In this document: in pieces, positions 15,025-22,346 of the stretch
How the letters are laid out: every line of letters begins with the position of its first letter
How positions within the stretch are numbered: the stretch's first letter is position 1
Origin: CF-13 sp035279665
Lineage (GTDB): Bacteria > Chloroflexota > Dormibacteria > CF-121
NCBI GenBank assembly: GCA_035279665.1
Contig: DATEHI010000038.1
Coordinates: forward strand, 1 to 23,836
Reading direction: 5' to 3'
Length of the DNA stretch: 23,836 bases
Notes under the pieces: generated by a model
What the model saw: only the letters and a program-made list of their open reading frames with translations
What the model was told of the DNA's origin: nothing
Database searches by the model: none
Translations under genes and position numbers: made by a program

Positions 15025-15783
15025 TTACTTCCTCTCGGCCGCCGGAGCCGTTTCCCTCCCCCCTTGCGGGGGAGTGTCAGGGTGGGGGGTCGCCTTCCGT
15101 GCCTTGAAATCCTCCAGGATCGTCGCGGTTGCGGTGGCGCCGACTCGGGTCACTCCCAGCTCCAGCACCTGCAGCAGCGCGTCGAGCGTACGCACCCCGC
15201 CGGCCGCCTTCACCTGCACCCGCGGCGAGACCGTCCGCCGCATCAACGCGAGATCCTCGAGCGTTGCGCCGGTCGGCGCGAACCCAGTCGAGGTCTTCAC
15301 GAAATCGGCGCCGGCCGCTTCGGCGAGCTGGCAGCCCTTCACCTTCTGCGCGTCGTCGAGATAGGCGTTCTCCATGATCACTTTCACGATCGCTCCCGAC
15401 CCATGGGCCACCTCGACGATGGTGGCGATCTGCCCCCGCACGTAGTCGTCGCGTTCCGAGCGCAAGGCGGCGATGTCGATCACCATGTCGACCTCGGCCG
15501 CGCCTTCCTCCAACGCGCGGCGCGCCTCGAAGACCTTGGTCGCCGTGGTTGAGCTGCCATGCGGGAAGCCGATGACGGTGCCCACCTTCACGTCCGACCC
15601 CTCGAGCAGGGTGCGAGCGCGCGCGACGTCACTCGGACGCACCGTGGCGGAGGCGACGTCGTAGCGGACCGCCAGCCGGCAACCATCGGTGATGAAGGCA
15701 TCGTCGAGCTCGGGGCGCAAAAGCGAGTGATCGATGGACTTCGCGATCTGCGAGTAGGTGAGCCGGTCGAAGAATGAGGCCAT
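15025..15783 (-). CDS. deoC: DeoC-type aldolase with repeat-derived C-terminal tail
   Basis: This 252-residue TIM-barrel class I aldolase of the deoxyribose-phosphate aldolase family cleaves a phosphosugar to give an aldehyde. Catalytic residues visible are Asp99 (EVDMVID), the Schiff-base Lys163 (FVKTSTGF) and Lys192 (VKAAGGVRT). Two positions differ from textbook DERA: the usual SVCVNP-like motif is SATVRP (Thr47 where E. coli has Cys47), and ET is EN in VIMENAYL. The substrate may therefore not be deoxyribose 5-phosphate. About 20 C-terminal residues, including HPDTPPQGGRE, come from a dispersed palindromic repeat and lie past the normal family end. ATG 15783 has AGGAGGAG just upstream. 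The gene sits between the TIM-barrel isomerase (12-nt gap) and an oxidoreductase (3-nt gap). Confidence 0.85.
   Translation of the reverse strand: MASFFDRLTYSQIAKSIDHSLLRPELDDAFITDGCRLAVRYDVASATVRPSDVARARTLLEGSDVKVGTVIGFPHGSSTTATKVFEARRALEEGAAEVDMVIDIAALRSERDDYVRGQIATIVEVAHGSGAIVKVIMENAYLDDAQKVKGCQLAEAAGADFVKTSTGFAPTGATLEDLALMRRTVSPRVQVKAAGGVRTLDALLQVLELGVTRVGATATATILEDFKARKATPHPDTPPQGGRETAPAAERK
15056..15090 (+). repeat. Dispersed palindrome, copy 4 (inside deoC 3' end)
   Basis: CTCCCCC (15056-15062), loop CTTGC, GGGGGAG (15068-15074), tail TCAGGGTGGGGGGT (15077-15090). It encodes part of the DeoC C-terminal tail on the minus strand. The orientation is the same as in the other copies and the tail is close to consensus. 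Confidence 0.8.
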
Positions 15784-15795
15784 GAACTCCTCCTG

Positions 15796-16704
15796 TCAGA
15801 CGATCAGCGGGCGTAGCGTGTTGCGGGCCAGCACGAAGCCCTTCTCGACGAGCTCGACGTCGCCCTCGAACTTGCGATCCTCGTGCTCAACGGAGACGAC
15901 GCCGTCGTAGCCGATCCCGTAGAGCGCGCTGATGAACCGATCCCAGTTGATATCGCCGAGTCCCGGCAACTTGGGAATCTGCCAGCCCATGCCGAGCGAC
16001 ATCACACCTTCCTCGTAGAGGCGGTCCCGGTCGACGTGCATGTCCTTGGCGTGGACGTGAAGGATCCGGTCGGCAAAGTCTCGCACGGCGCGCTCATAGT
16101 CGATGAACTGCCAGACCAGGTGCGAGGGGTCGAGGTTTAAGCCGAAATTGGGATTGGGAATCTCCGTGAACATCTGCCGCCATATGGCCGGCGAATACGC
16201 CAGGTTCTTTCCGCCCGGCCACTCGTCCTCAGAGAAGATCATGGGGCAGTTCTCGATCGCGATCTTGACGCCGTGCTCGGTTGCAAAGCGGATCAGCGGC
16301 GGCCAGACCTGCCGGAACTCGGCCAGGTTCTCGCTCACCGAACGGCCCTGGTCGCGTCCGATGAAGGTCCCCACAATGTCGACGCCGAGTTTCTCCGCCG
16401 CGAGAATGACCTTCTTGAGGTGCTCGTGGGCCTCCTGCCGCGCTGCGGCGAGGCCGTCGAGGTTGTTCGGGTAGTAGGCGAGCGAGGAGATCGTGAGGTG
16501 ATGACGGTTCATCAGGTTGCGCACCGCCCGCTCGTCGAGCCGCTCGACGTCGAGATGCGAAACCCCCGCATAGCGGCGCCGATCCGCCCCGGCGGCGGGC
16601 CAGGCGGCGATCTCGAGCGCCTCGAACCCGTTCGCGGCCGACCACTCGGCAACCTGCTCGAGCGTGAGGGTGGGAAAGGCCGCTGTCATCAGGCCGAGCT
16701 TCAT
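15796..16704 (-). CDS. Sugar phosphate isomerase/epimerase (xylose isomerase-like TIM barrel)
   Basis: This 302-residue protein belongs to the AP-endonuclease-2/xylose-isomerase-like TIM barrel family, which includes metal-dependent sugar epimerases, isomerases and dehydratases. Likely metal-site stretches are AIENCPMIF (Glu), NLDPSHLVWQ (Asp/His), HVHAKDMHVD and SVEHEDRKFEGD (Glu). The ATG at 16704 overlaps the upstream oxidoreductase stop as ATGA and has GGAGGAGG 8 nt before it, which decides against the in-frame upstream start. Proteins of this type are regularly paired with Gfo/Idh oxidoreductases, as here, and together carry out oxidation or epimerisation of sugars or inositols. The exact reaction is unknown. 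Confidence 0.88.
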   Translation of the reverse strand: MKLGLMTAAFPTLTLEQVAEWSAANGFEALEIAAWPAAGADRRRYAGVSHLDVERLDERAVRNLMNRHHLTISSLAYYPNNLDGLAAARQEAHEHLKKVILAAEKLGVDIVGTFIGRDQGRSVSENLAEFRQVWPPLIRFATEHGVKIAIENCPMIFSEDEWPGGKNLAYSPAIWRQMFTEIPNPNFGLNLDPSHLVWQFIDYERAVRDFADRILHVHAKDMHVDRDRLYEEGVMSLGMGWQIPKLPGLGDINWDRFISALYGIGYDGVVSVEHEDRKFEGDVELVEKGFVLARNTLRPLIV

Positions 16705-17846
16705 CGCGCTACCTCCTCCCACGTGCCCCGCTTGGCGCTGCGGGCGACCGCCTCGCAGACGAGCATCGATTCGTGCCCATCCGCGAACGTTGGATAGTCG
16801 GGTTCCGAAGTTCCCTCTCCGGCGACCGCGCGGTAGACGGCGCGATAGAGCGACTTGAACGTGTCGGCAAAGCCCTGGTTGTGTCCGGCCGGCAGCCCAT
16901 CGAGCGCTTCCGCATCGAGCAGGCTCGGGTCGCGAGGCAGGATCTCGTTCGGCCGCCCGCGATGGCCGATCCAGAGCGCATCGGGGTGCTCCGAGTGCCA
17001 GGCGGCCGCCGAAGTCGAGCCGTCGATCTCGAACTCCAGGGTGTTCTTGCGTCCCGCACTGATTTGCGAGACCGTGAGGTTGCCGAGCGCGCCGTTCTCG
17101 AAGCGGAGCAGGATCGTCGCGCAGTCCTCGGTCGTGATCTTGCGCGCCGTCGTGGCCCCCGACGAACTGGCGAAGGTTTCAACCGGCCCGAGCGGCTGCT
17201 GGCGGACCGGGATGAATGTCTTCAGGTCGGCCATCACCGACACGATCCGTTGACCCATGAGGTAGCTCGTGATGTCCATCCAGTGCGAGCCGATGTCGGA
17301 GACGGCTCGCAGGCTTCCACCGATCTCAGGCTCCAGCCGCCAGTTCCAGTCGGTGTCCAGCAGGAGCCAGTCCTGCAGGTAATAGCCCGAGACGAGGCGT
17401 ACCTCACCGAGTCCGCCTTCTCGGACGAGCTGATGGAGATGCCGGCAGATCGGGTAGAAGCGGAAGTTGAAGTTGACCGCGTGGACGAGCCTGGTCGCCT
17501 GCGCGAGCCGGAGGAGCTCGCCCGTTTGCGTCGACGTCATGGCGAGCGGTTTCTCGCAGACGACATGCTTGCCGGCGGCCAGCGCGGCCGCCGCCTGCGT
17601 GTAGTGAAGGTGATTGGGTGTCGTGATGTGGACGACGTCGACCCGCGGGTCGGCAAGCATCGCCTCGAAGCTCTCGTACGCCGGGGGCAGGTTGAGCGCG
17701 GCGGCGCGCTCCGCGGCGCGGGTACGGCTTGAGCCGACCACCCCGTACACCGGCAGGCCCAGCCGGCGCAAGGCCTCGACGTGGACCGCCCCGATGAAGC
17801 CGGTACCCACGACCGCCGCGCCGATGTCGGTAATCGACCGTTGCAC
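16701..17846 (-). CDS. Gfo/Idh/MocA-family oxidoreductase (second member)
   Basis: This 381-residue NAD(P)-dependent dehydrogenase-type protein has the Rossmann start AAVVGTGFIGAVHVEALRRLG, HITTPNHLHYTQAAAALAAGKHVVCEKPLAMT with the canonical EKP lysine, NFNFRFYPICRHLHQLV, and SDIGSHWMDITSYLMG as the D...H catalytic segment. It is only distantly similar to the other family member in the locus, so the two probably catalyse different steps. GTG 17846 gives a normal N-terminus but has no strong ribosome site. The 120 nt before it hold a palindromic repeat copy (17928-17958) that separates it from the ROK kinase gene. The 3' end overlaps the isomerase gene as ATGA. Confidence 0.9.
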   Translation of the reverse strand: MQRSITDIGAAVVGTGFIGAVHVEALRRLGLPVYGVVGSSRTRAAERAAALNLPPAYESFEAMLADPRVDVVHITTPNHLHYTQAAAALAAGKHVVCEKPLAMTSTQTGELLRLAQATRLVHAVNFNFRFYPICRHLHQLVREGGLGEVRLVSGYYLQDWLLLDTDWNWRLEPEIGGSLRAVSDIGSHWMDITSYLMGQRIVSVMADLKTFIPVRQQPLGPVETFASSSGATTARKITTEDCATILLRFENGALGNLTVSQISAGRKNTLEFEIDGSTSAAAWHSEHPDALWIGHRGRPNEILPRDPSLLDAEALDGLPAGHNQGFADTFKSLYRAVYRAVAGEGTSEPDYPTFADGHESMLVCEAVARSAKRGTWEEVAR

Positions 17847-17927
17847 GTCGCGTACGGCGCTGCTGGCAGGCCGGCTCTCTTTAGATTCCGTAGACCCCTT
17901 CCTCCCTGCCCGACCCCGCTACCAACT

Positions 17928-17958
17928 CCCTCCGCCCTTGCGGGGAGGGTGGGGGTTA
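17928..17958 (+). repeat. Dispersed palindrome, copy 5 (between ROK and oxidoreductase genes)
   Basis: CCCTCCGC (17928-17935), then CCTT, GCGGGGAGGG (17940-17949) and the tail GGTGGGGGTT (17949-17958). The stem is imperfect, with a two-G bulge. It is the only recognisable element in the 120-nt gap of an otherwise tightly packed operon. Confidence 0.7.
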
Positions 17959-17966
17959 CTGGACCG

Positions 17967-18887
17967 CTATATTCTGACCGAATCCGCGCCGTGGAGGGCT
18001 GCGCCCATCGCCCCCGCCCAGGGGCCGAGCTCTGTGAAGACCACGCGCACCTCGTCGATGTTTGTCACATGGATGCGCTTCTTCAGCTCGGCGTGGATGG
18101 GCCCAAGGAGAAGATCACCCGCCTGGGCTGTCCCGCCACCGATCACGACGACGTCCGGCGTGAAGAGCACGACCGCGTTGCCGATTCCAATGCCCAGGTA
18201 TCGGCCGACCTGCGCGAGACCGGCCCGAGCCCGCTCGTCTCCGGAGCGCGCACGAGCGGCCGCCTGCTCGACGCCCTCACAACCGCAAGCGGCGGCGATC
18301 GCGGACGCGCGGCAGAGGGCCTCGAGGCAGCCGTAGTTTCCGCAGCCGCAGAGCGGACCGTCGGGGAGGATCGTCTGATGCCCGATCTCTCCGGCGGTGC
18401 CGTCGTGACCGAAGTAGACCTCGCCGTCGATCACGAGACCGCCGCCCACACCGGTGCCGAGCGTGATCCCGAGGACCGACCTGGCACCGCGCCCGGCGCC
18501 AACCCGCAGCTCGGCGAGGGCGAACGCGCGCGCGTCATTGATGAGGACGGTCGGTAAACCGACGGCGGCCTTGACCGTATCGACAACCGGCACCCCCGCC
18601 CAGTCACCAGGGATATTGGGAAGGAAGCGGGTCCGGCCGGTGGCGGGATCGTGGAGTCCCGGGACCCCGACGCCGACCGAGGTCACCGCGCCTGCTTTCG
18701 CGACAGCCGCCCGACCGAGCTCGGCAAGCTGCTCGACGACCCCGTTCGGCCCGCGCTCGGCGTCGGTGGCCGCTTTGCCGGTGGCCACCGTCCGCATACC
18801 CTGGGGTGTCGATTCGACGACGACCCACTTGATGGACGTCCCCCCGAGGTCGAGCCCGACGTGGCGAGTCGTCAGCGCGCCGTCCAT
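17967..18887 (-). CDS. ROK-family sugar kinase
   Basis: This 306-residue cytosolic ROK protein lacks an N-terminal helix-turn-helix and is therefore a kinase rather than a repressor. It has the ATP-phosphate motif GLDLGGTSIKW (11-21), catalytic Asp118 in LINDARAFALAE, LGTGVGGGLVIDG, EIGH (167-170) for sugar binding, and the zinc motif CGCGNYGCLE (180-189). Family members phosphorylate glucose, N-acetylglucosamine, N-acetylmannosamine or allose at C6. With NagA and a SIS protein in the same locus, an N-acetyl sugar is a fair guess but is not shown. ATG 18887 overlaps the end of the SDR gene by 16 nt. Confidence 0.9.
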   Translation of the reverse strand: MDGALTTRHVGLDLGGTSIKWVVVESTPQGMRTVATGKAATDAERGPNGVVEQLAELGRAAVAKAGAVTSVGVGVPGLHDPATGRTRFLPNIPGDWAGVPVVDTVKAAVGLPTVLINDARAFALAELRVGAGRGARSVLGITLGTGVGGGLVIDGEVYFGHDGTAGEIGHQTILPDGPLCGCGNYGCLEALCRASAIAAACGCEGVEQAAARARSGDERARAGLAQVGRYLGIGIGNAVVLFTPDVVVIGGGTAQAGDLLLGPIHAELKKRIHVTNIDEVRVVFTELGPWAGAMGAALHGADSVRI

Positions 18888-19627
18888 CCGCCGTCGACCG
18901 TGAGCACCGCGCCGGTCACGAATCGGGCTCCGGGTCCGCAGAGGTAGACCGCGGCGGCGGCGACGTCTTCGGGTTTGCCGAAGTCACCGGTTAGCGGCTG
19001 CAGCTCGGGCAAACGCGCCCGGATCTTCGGGTCAGCCTGCGCGCGGGCGCTCATCGGCGTCGCGATCAGACTGGGCGCGATCACGTTGCAGCTGATGCCC
19101 CGGCGCGCATAGGTCACCGCGATCGCCCGGCTGAGCGCGATCACGCCGCCTTTGCTCGCCGCGTAGGCGTGGGTCGCAAAGTCGTCATCGCCGCCGACCA
19201 GGCCGAGCACGCTCGCCAGGTTGACGATGGTTCCACCGCCGCCTGACTCAAGCATGGCGCGCACCTGCGCGCGGCAGCAATGAAAGACGCCGGTGAGGTT
19301 GGTGTCGAGGACCGCTTTCCAGCCTTCATCGGTGCAGGCATCGACCGGACCGTCGCCGAACCGCCGTCCGCTGATGCCGGCGCCGTTGAAGGCCACCTGG
19401 AGCGCACCGAAGCGACGCCGGCCCTGCGCCACCGCCGCGTCGACCGCCGCCGCATCCGTGACATCACACGTCACCACCTCAACGGATTCGGAGGGCGCGA
19501 TGCCGCTGACGTCCCTGTCGACGGCGAGGACGCGCGCGCCCTCGGTGATGAAGGCGGTAATCACCGCGCCGCCGATGCCTCCCCCCGCTCCCGTGACCAT
19601 GGCGAACTTCCCGGCCAGCGCGCTCAC
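18872..19627 (-). CDS. SDR-family NAD(P)-dependent dehydrogenase
   Basis: This 251-residue classical short-chain dehydrogenase has the cofactor motif TGAGGGIGG (12-20), CDVTD (54-58) for the adenine pocket, NGAG (81-84), Asn110, Ser139 (NLASV) and the YAASK catalytic pair Tyr155/Lys159. The C-terminus GAVLTVDGGWTAR is typical of SDRs that oxidise or reduce sugars and polyols. The frame is open far upstream, but that part is the aldolase gene in another frame. The GTG at 19627 overlaps the aldolase stop as GTGA and gives the normal length. It probably makes or uses a sugar lactone or keto sugar within the pathway. Confidence 0.9.
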   Translation of the reverse strand: MSALAGKFAMVTGAGGGIGGAVITAFITEGARVLAVDRDVSGIAPSESVEVVTCDVTDAAAVDAAVAQGRRRFGALQVAFNGAGISGRRFGDGPVDACTDEGWKAVLDTNLTGVFHCCRAQVRAMLESGGGGTIVNLASVLGLVGGDDDFATHAYAASKGGVIALSRAIAVTYARRGISCNVIAPSLIATPMSARAQADPKIRARLPELQPLTGDFGKPEDVAAAAVYLCGPGARFVTGAVLTVDGGWTAR

Positions 19628-20244
19628 TTTCCCGGCACCCAGCCCAGCAAGGCGCGAGCCGCGCGGCGTTTGAGCTCGTCCCTGTCGCCCGCGGCGATGG
19701 CTGATGCCGGCGCCAGCTCGCCGCCGAGGGCGACCGACGCCACGTTCGGCAGGACGTAGGACGAGACATCGTCGAGACCGATTCCCCCAGACGCCATGAA
19801 GCGCATCGTCGGGTAGGGCCCGGCCAGGTCGCGGAGATACGCCGGACCTCCGACGCGACCGACGGGAAACAGCTTGACCTGCGTGGCGCCGGCCTCCCAG
19901 GCGCGCAGGACCTCGGTCGGCGACAAGGCGCCAAGGATGCAAGGGACGTCTGCCTTCTTGCCCGTCGCGACCAGCTCCGGAATGCACGCCGGGCTGACCA
20001 GGAAGCGGGCTCCGGCATTCAGCGCCGAGCGAGCCTGTACCACGCTGATCACGGTGCCGCAGCCGACGACCGCCGACTCCAGGCCGGCGAGGTGTTCGAT
20101 CACCTTCATCACATCCGGTACCGTACACGTGATCTCGATGTACCGAACTCCGCTCTCCGCCAGGACGCGAGCCGCCTGCTCGACACGGCCCGGGTCATCC
20201 CCTCGCAACACGGCGACGATCCCTTGCGGGCCGGAGGCGGTCAT
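19624..20244 (-). CDS. KDPG/KHG-type aldolase
   Basis: This 206-residue class I aldolase of the Eda (2-keto-3-deoxy-6-phosphogluconate / 4-hydroxy-2-oxoglutarate) family has Glu38 in YIEITCTVPD, GCGTVIS, FLVSPACIPEL and the Schiff-base Lys124 in TQVKLFPVGRVGG, then RFMASGGIG for phosphate binding. Such enzymes split 2-keto-3-deoxy acid phosphates into pyruvate and an aldehyde. This fits an oxidative sugar pathway with a lactonase and dehydrogenases. ATG 20244 is chosen from family length; the ribosome site is weak. Only 33 nt separate it from the divergent phosphotriesterase-like gene. It is the first gene of the minus-strand set. Confidence 0.88.
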   Translation of the reverse strand: MTASGPQGIVAVLRGDDPGRVEQAARVLAESGVRYIEITCTVPDVMKVIEHLAGLESAVVGCGTVISVVQARSALNAGARFLVSPACIPELVATGKKADVPCILGALSPTEVLRAWEAGATQVKLFPVGRVGGPAYLRDLAGPYPTMRFMASGGIGLDDVSSYVLPNVASVALGGELAPASAIAAGDRDELKRRAARALLGWVPGK

Positions 20245-20277
20245 CCCTGACGCAGCAGCATACTCTGGGGTGCACCG

Positions 20278-21186
20278 ATGAGCACTGTGCAGACGGTTCT
20301 GGGACCGATCCCCGCCAGCAACCTCGGCCTGACGCTGAGCCACGAACACCTCCTCTGCCGTCCTCCCGGCGATGCCGCCGATGCCGACCCCGATCTCGTC
20401 CTGGACGCTCCGGAAGCCGCCCTTGCCGAGCTCGCTACCTTCAAGGCCGCCGGAGGCGCCACCCTGATCGAGGTCACGCCCATCGATTACGGCCGAGACC
20501 TCGAGGGGCTGGCGGAGCTCAGCCGCCTGAGCGGCGTGCACATCGTCGCCGCCACCGGGCTGCACAAAGAGCAATGGTCGGCCGAGTACACATCGCGATT
20601 GGACGAGGACCAGCTGGCCGACATGTTCACGCGTGAGCTGCTCGACGGCGTCAACGGCGTCAAACCCGGGGTGATCAAGATCGGCAGCAGCCTGGAGCGG
20701 ATCATGCCCGGCGAGCGCAAAGTCTTCAACGCCGCGGCACTTGCGCAGCGGGCTACCGACGCTCCCATCACGACCCACACGGAGGCGGGCCGGCTGGGAC
20801 TCGAGCAGCTCGACCTCCTCATCGGCGCTGGAGCCGATCCGGAACGGATCGTGATCGGCCACATCGACCGCCGCCTCGACCTCGACTATCACGAGGCCAT
20901 GCTCCGCGCGGGGGCATACATCGCGTACGACCAGGTTGGAAAACCGAAGTACGCCACCGATGAGCGGCGCGCGGAAGCCCTGGCCGTCCTGGTTGGGCGC
21001 GGCCATGGCTCGAAGTTGCTGATCTCCGGCGATCTTGGCCGCAAGTCGTACTGGAAGACCTATGACGGCTCGCCGGGTCTCGGCTACATTCCGACAACGT
21101 TTCTTGGCATGCTCTGCGCCGCCGGCCTGACCACCGCCCAGGCGGAAGAGCTGGTCGTCGATAATCCCGCGCGGGCGTTCGGGTGA
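20278..21186 (+). CDS. Phosphotriesterase-family metal-dependent hydrolase (probable lactonase)
   Basis: This 302-residue (beta/alpha)8 amidohydrolase of the phosphotriesterase family keeps all metal ligands: His22/His24 (SHEHL), the bridging carboxylated Lys134 (VIKIGSS), His167 (TTHTEAG), His195 (IGHIDR) and Asp252 (ISGDLGRKS). Bacterial relatives outside the organophosphate hydrolases commonly open lactones, including sugar-lactone phosphates. With a ROK kinase and dehydrogenases nearby, a role as phosphosugar lactonase is a reasonable inference. The start ATG follows GGGGTG. The gene is followed after 11 nt by the MetE-like gene and is divergent from the aldolase gene. Confidence 0.9.
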   Translation: MSTVQTVLGPIPASNLGLTLSHEHLLCRPPGDAADADPDLVLDAPEAALAELATFKAAGGATLIEVTPIDYGRDLEGLAELSRLSGVHIVAATGLHKEQWSAEYTSRLDEDQLADMFTRELLDGVNGVKPGVIKIGSSLERIMPGERKVFNAAALAQRATDAPITTHTEAGRLGLEQLDLLIGAGADPERIVIGHIDRRLDLDYHEAMLRAGAYIAYDQVGKPKYATDERRAEALAVLVGRGHGSKLLISGDLGRKSYWKTYDGSPGLGYIPTTFLGMLCAAGLTTAQAEELVVDNPARAFG

Positions 21187-21197
21187 AGGAGTAGGTC

Positions 21198-22346
21198 TTG
21201 CCACACGAACCGATCGTCACCACGGTAATCGGCAGCTATCCGATTCCCGGATGGCTCGAGCTCTCAGGGACGCAGCTGGCGGCCTTCGGTCCGGCCGACC
21301 TTGCGGAGCTCTGGGACGATGCCGTGACTGTCGCCGTGATGGACCAGGTGCGCGCGGGCCTTGCCGTCATCACCGATGGCGAGCAGACCCGGACGGATTT
21401 CAACCTCTCCTTCTACGCATTCTTCGAGGGTGTGGAGCTCAACACCACGCCGCCACGCCGCTTCGGCCCGCCGGGGCACGATCAACGCCCGCGGCACCGG
21501 ATTACCGGAGAGCTCCGCGCGCCCAAAGGGCTCGGTGTGATCGACGAGTTCAAGCGCTTGCAGCGTCTCGCCGGACAAATCTCGGTTCCCCTCGCGAAGG
21601 AGGTCCCTCGGCCGCTGGCGAAGGTCGTCCCTGCCCGCCAGGAACAGCCAACATCGCTGCCCTTTGAAGGGCGGGCCGGGGACGGAATGCTCGCTCGCCG
21701 GCCGCAGTTGAAAGCCAGCGTTCCCGGACCGTATACGCTCGCCGGACGTCTGACGCCGAACGAGCCATACCGCGATCGCCATGCCGTGACCGAGGCGCTC
21801 ATTCCGATCGTGCGCCAGGAGCTGATCAACCTCGTCGATGCCGGTTGCCGCGTCGTCACGGTCGATGAGCCGTCGATGAGCTGTTACGCCGACCGGGAGG
21901 ATCGGCGCTGGCTAGTCGACACCTTCAATCGAACCGTCGAACCGGTGCGCGGGCGTTGCTACCTGGGGACGCATCTGTGCTTTGGGAACTACAAGGGCCG
22001 TGCAGTGGCGCGCCGGCGCTATGGCGTGATGTTTCCGGACTTCCTCGACCTCAAGGTCGACGAGCTGCACGTGGAGATGGCCAATCGCGAATTCGCCGAG
22101 CTCGAGCTGACTGCCGAGATCGCGAAGCGAATGGACGTAGGAGTCGGGATCGTCGATGTGAAGAACTCCTACGTCGAGACGGCGGACGATATCGGGCAGC
22201 GCATCCGCGCCTGCTTGCGCCATGTTCCGCCCGATCGGCTCAGCGTCAGCCCCGACTGCGGACTCTCGCAGACGGCGCGTTGGGCTTCGTTCGCCAAGCT
22301 CAGCTCGCTGGTGCACGGCGCCGAGCGGGTGCGGGTGTCACTCTGA
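21198..22346 (+). CDS. MetE C-terminal-domain-like protein with a 43-residue insertion
   Basis: This 382-residue cytosolic protein resembles the catalytic barrel of cobalamin-independent methionine synthase but lacks its N-terminal half. It starts VTTVIGSYPIPGWLE. The zinc ligands are complete: His259 and Cys261 (GTHLCFG), Glu293 (HVEMANRE) and Cys354 (VSPDCGL). TVDEPSMSCY is also present. TTG 21198 is supported by AAGGAG 6 nt upstream and by VTTVIGSYP at the normal distance. Residues about 128-170, between LQRLAGQ and LKASVPGPYTL, look like an insertion and contain a degenerate tandem octapeptide (PLAKEVPR/PLAKVVPA). Such stand-alone proteins are methyltransferase-like. Whether it makes methionine or acts on a sugar-locus compound is unknown. 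Its stop overlaps the nagA start as CTGA. Confidence 0.85.
   Translation: MPHEPIVTTVIGSYPIPGWLELSGTQLAAFGPADLAELWDDAVTVAVMDQVRAGLAVITDGEQTRTDFNLSFYAFFEGVELNTTPPRRFGPPGHDQRPRHRITGELRAPKGLGVIDEFKRLQRLAGQISVPLAKEVPRPLAKVVPARQEQPTSLPFEGRAGDGMLARRPQLKASVPGPYTLAGRLTPNEPYRDRHAVTEALIPIVRQELINLVDAGCRVVTVDEPSMSCYADREDRRWLVDTFNRTVEPVRGRCYLGTHLCFGNYKGRAVARRRYGVMFPDFLDLKVDELHVEMANREFAELELTAEIAKRMDVGVGIVDVKNSYVETADDIGQRIRACLRHVPPDRLSVSPDCGLSQTARWASFAKLSSLVHGAERVRVSL
21588..21672 (+). repeat. Degenerate tandem repeat and palindrome inside the MetE-like gene
   Basis: Two 24-bp units (21588-21611 and 21612-21635) match at 17 of 24 positions and encode PLAKEVPR and PLAKVVPA. About 24 nt later GCCCTTTGAAGGGC (21659-21672) is palindromic, with 6-bp arms, and is followed by GGGCCGGGGAC. 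It resembles a worn copy of the dispersed palindrome. All of it lies in the insertion of the protein. Confidence 0.5.

Noticed and set aside
17967..18887. ROK transcriptional repressor
   Set aside because: The protein begins directly with the ATP-binding motif and lacks the N-terminal DNA-binding domain, so it is a kinase.
19628..21204. Upstream extensions of the SDR and KDPG-aldolase frames
   Set aside because: They run through other well-supported genes in a different frame or on the opposite strand; normal family lengths and overlaps give starts at 19627 and 20244.
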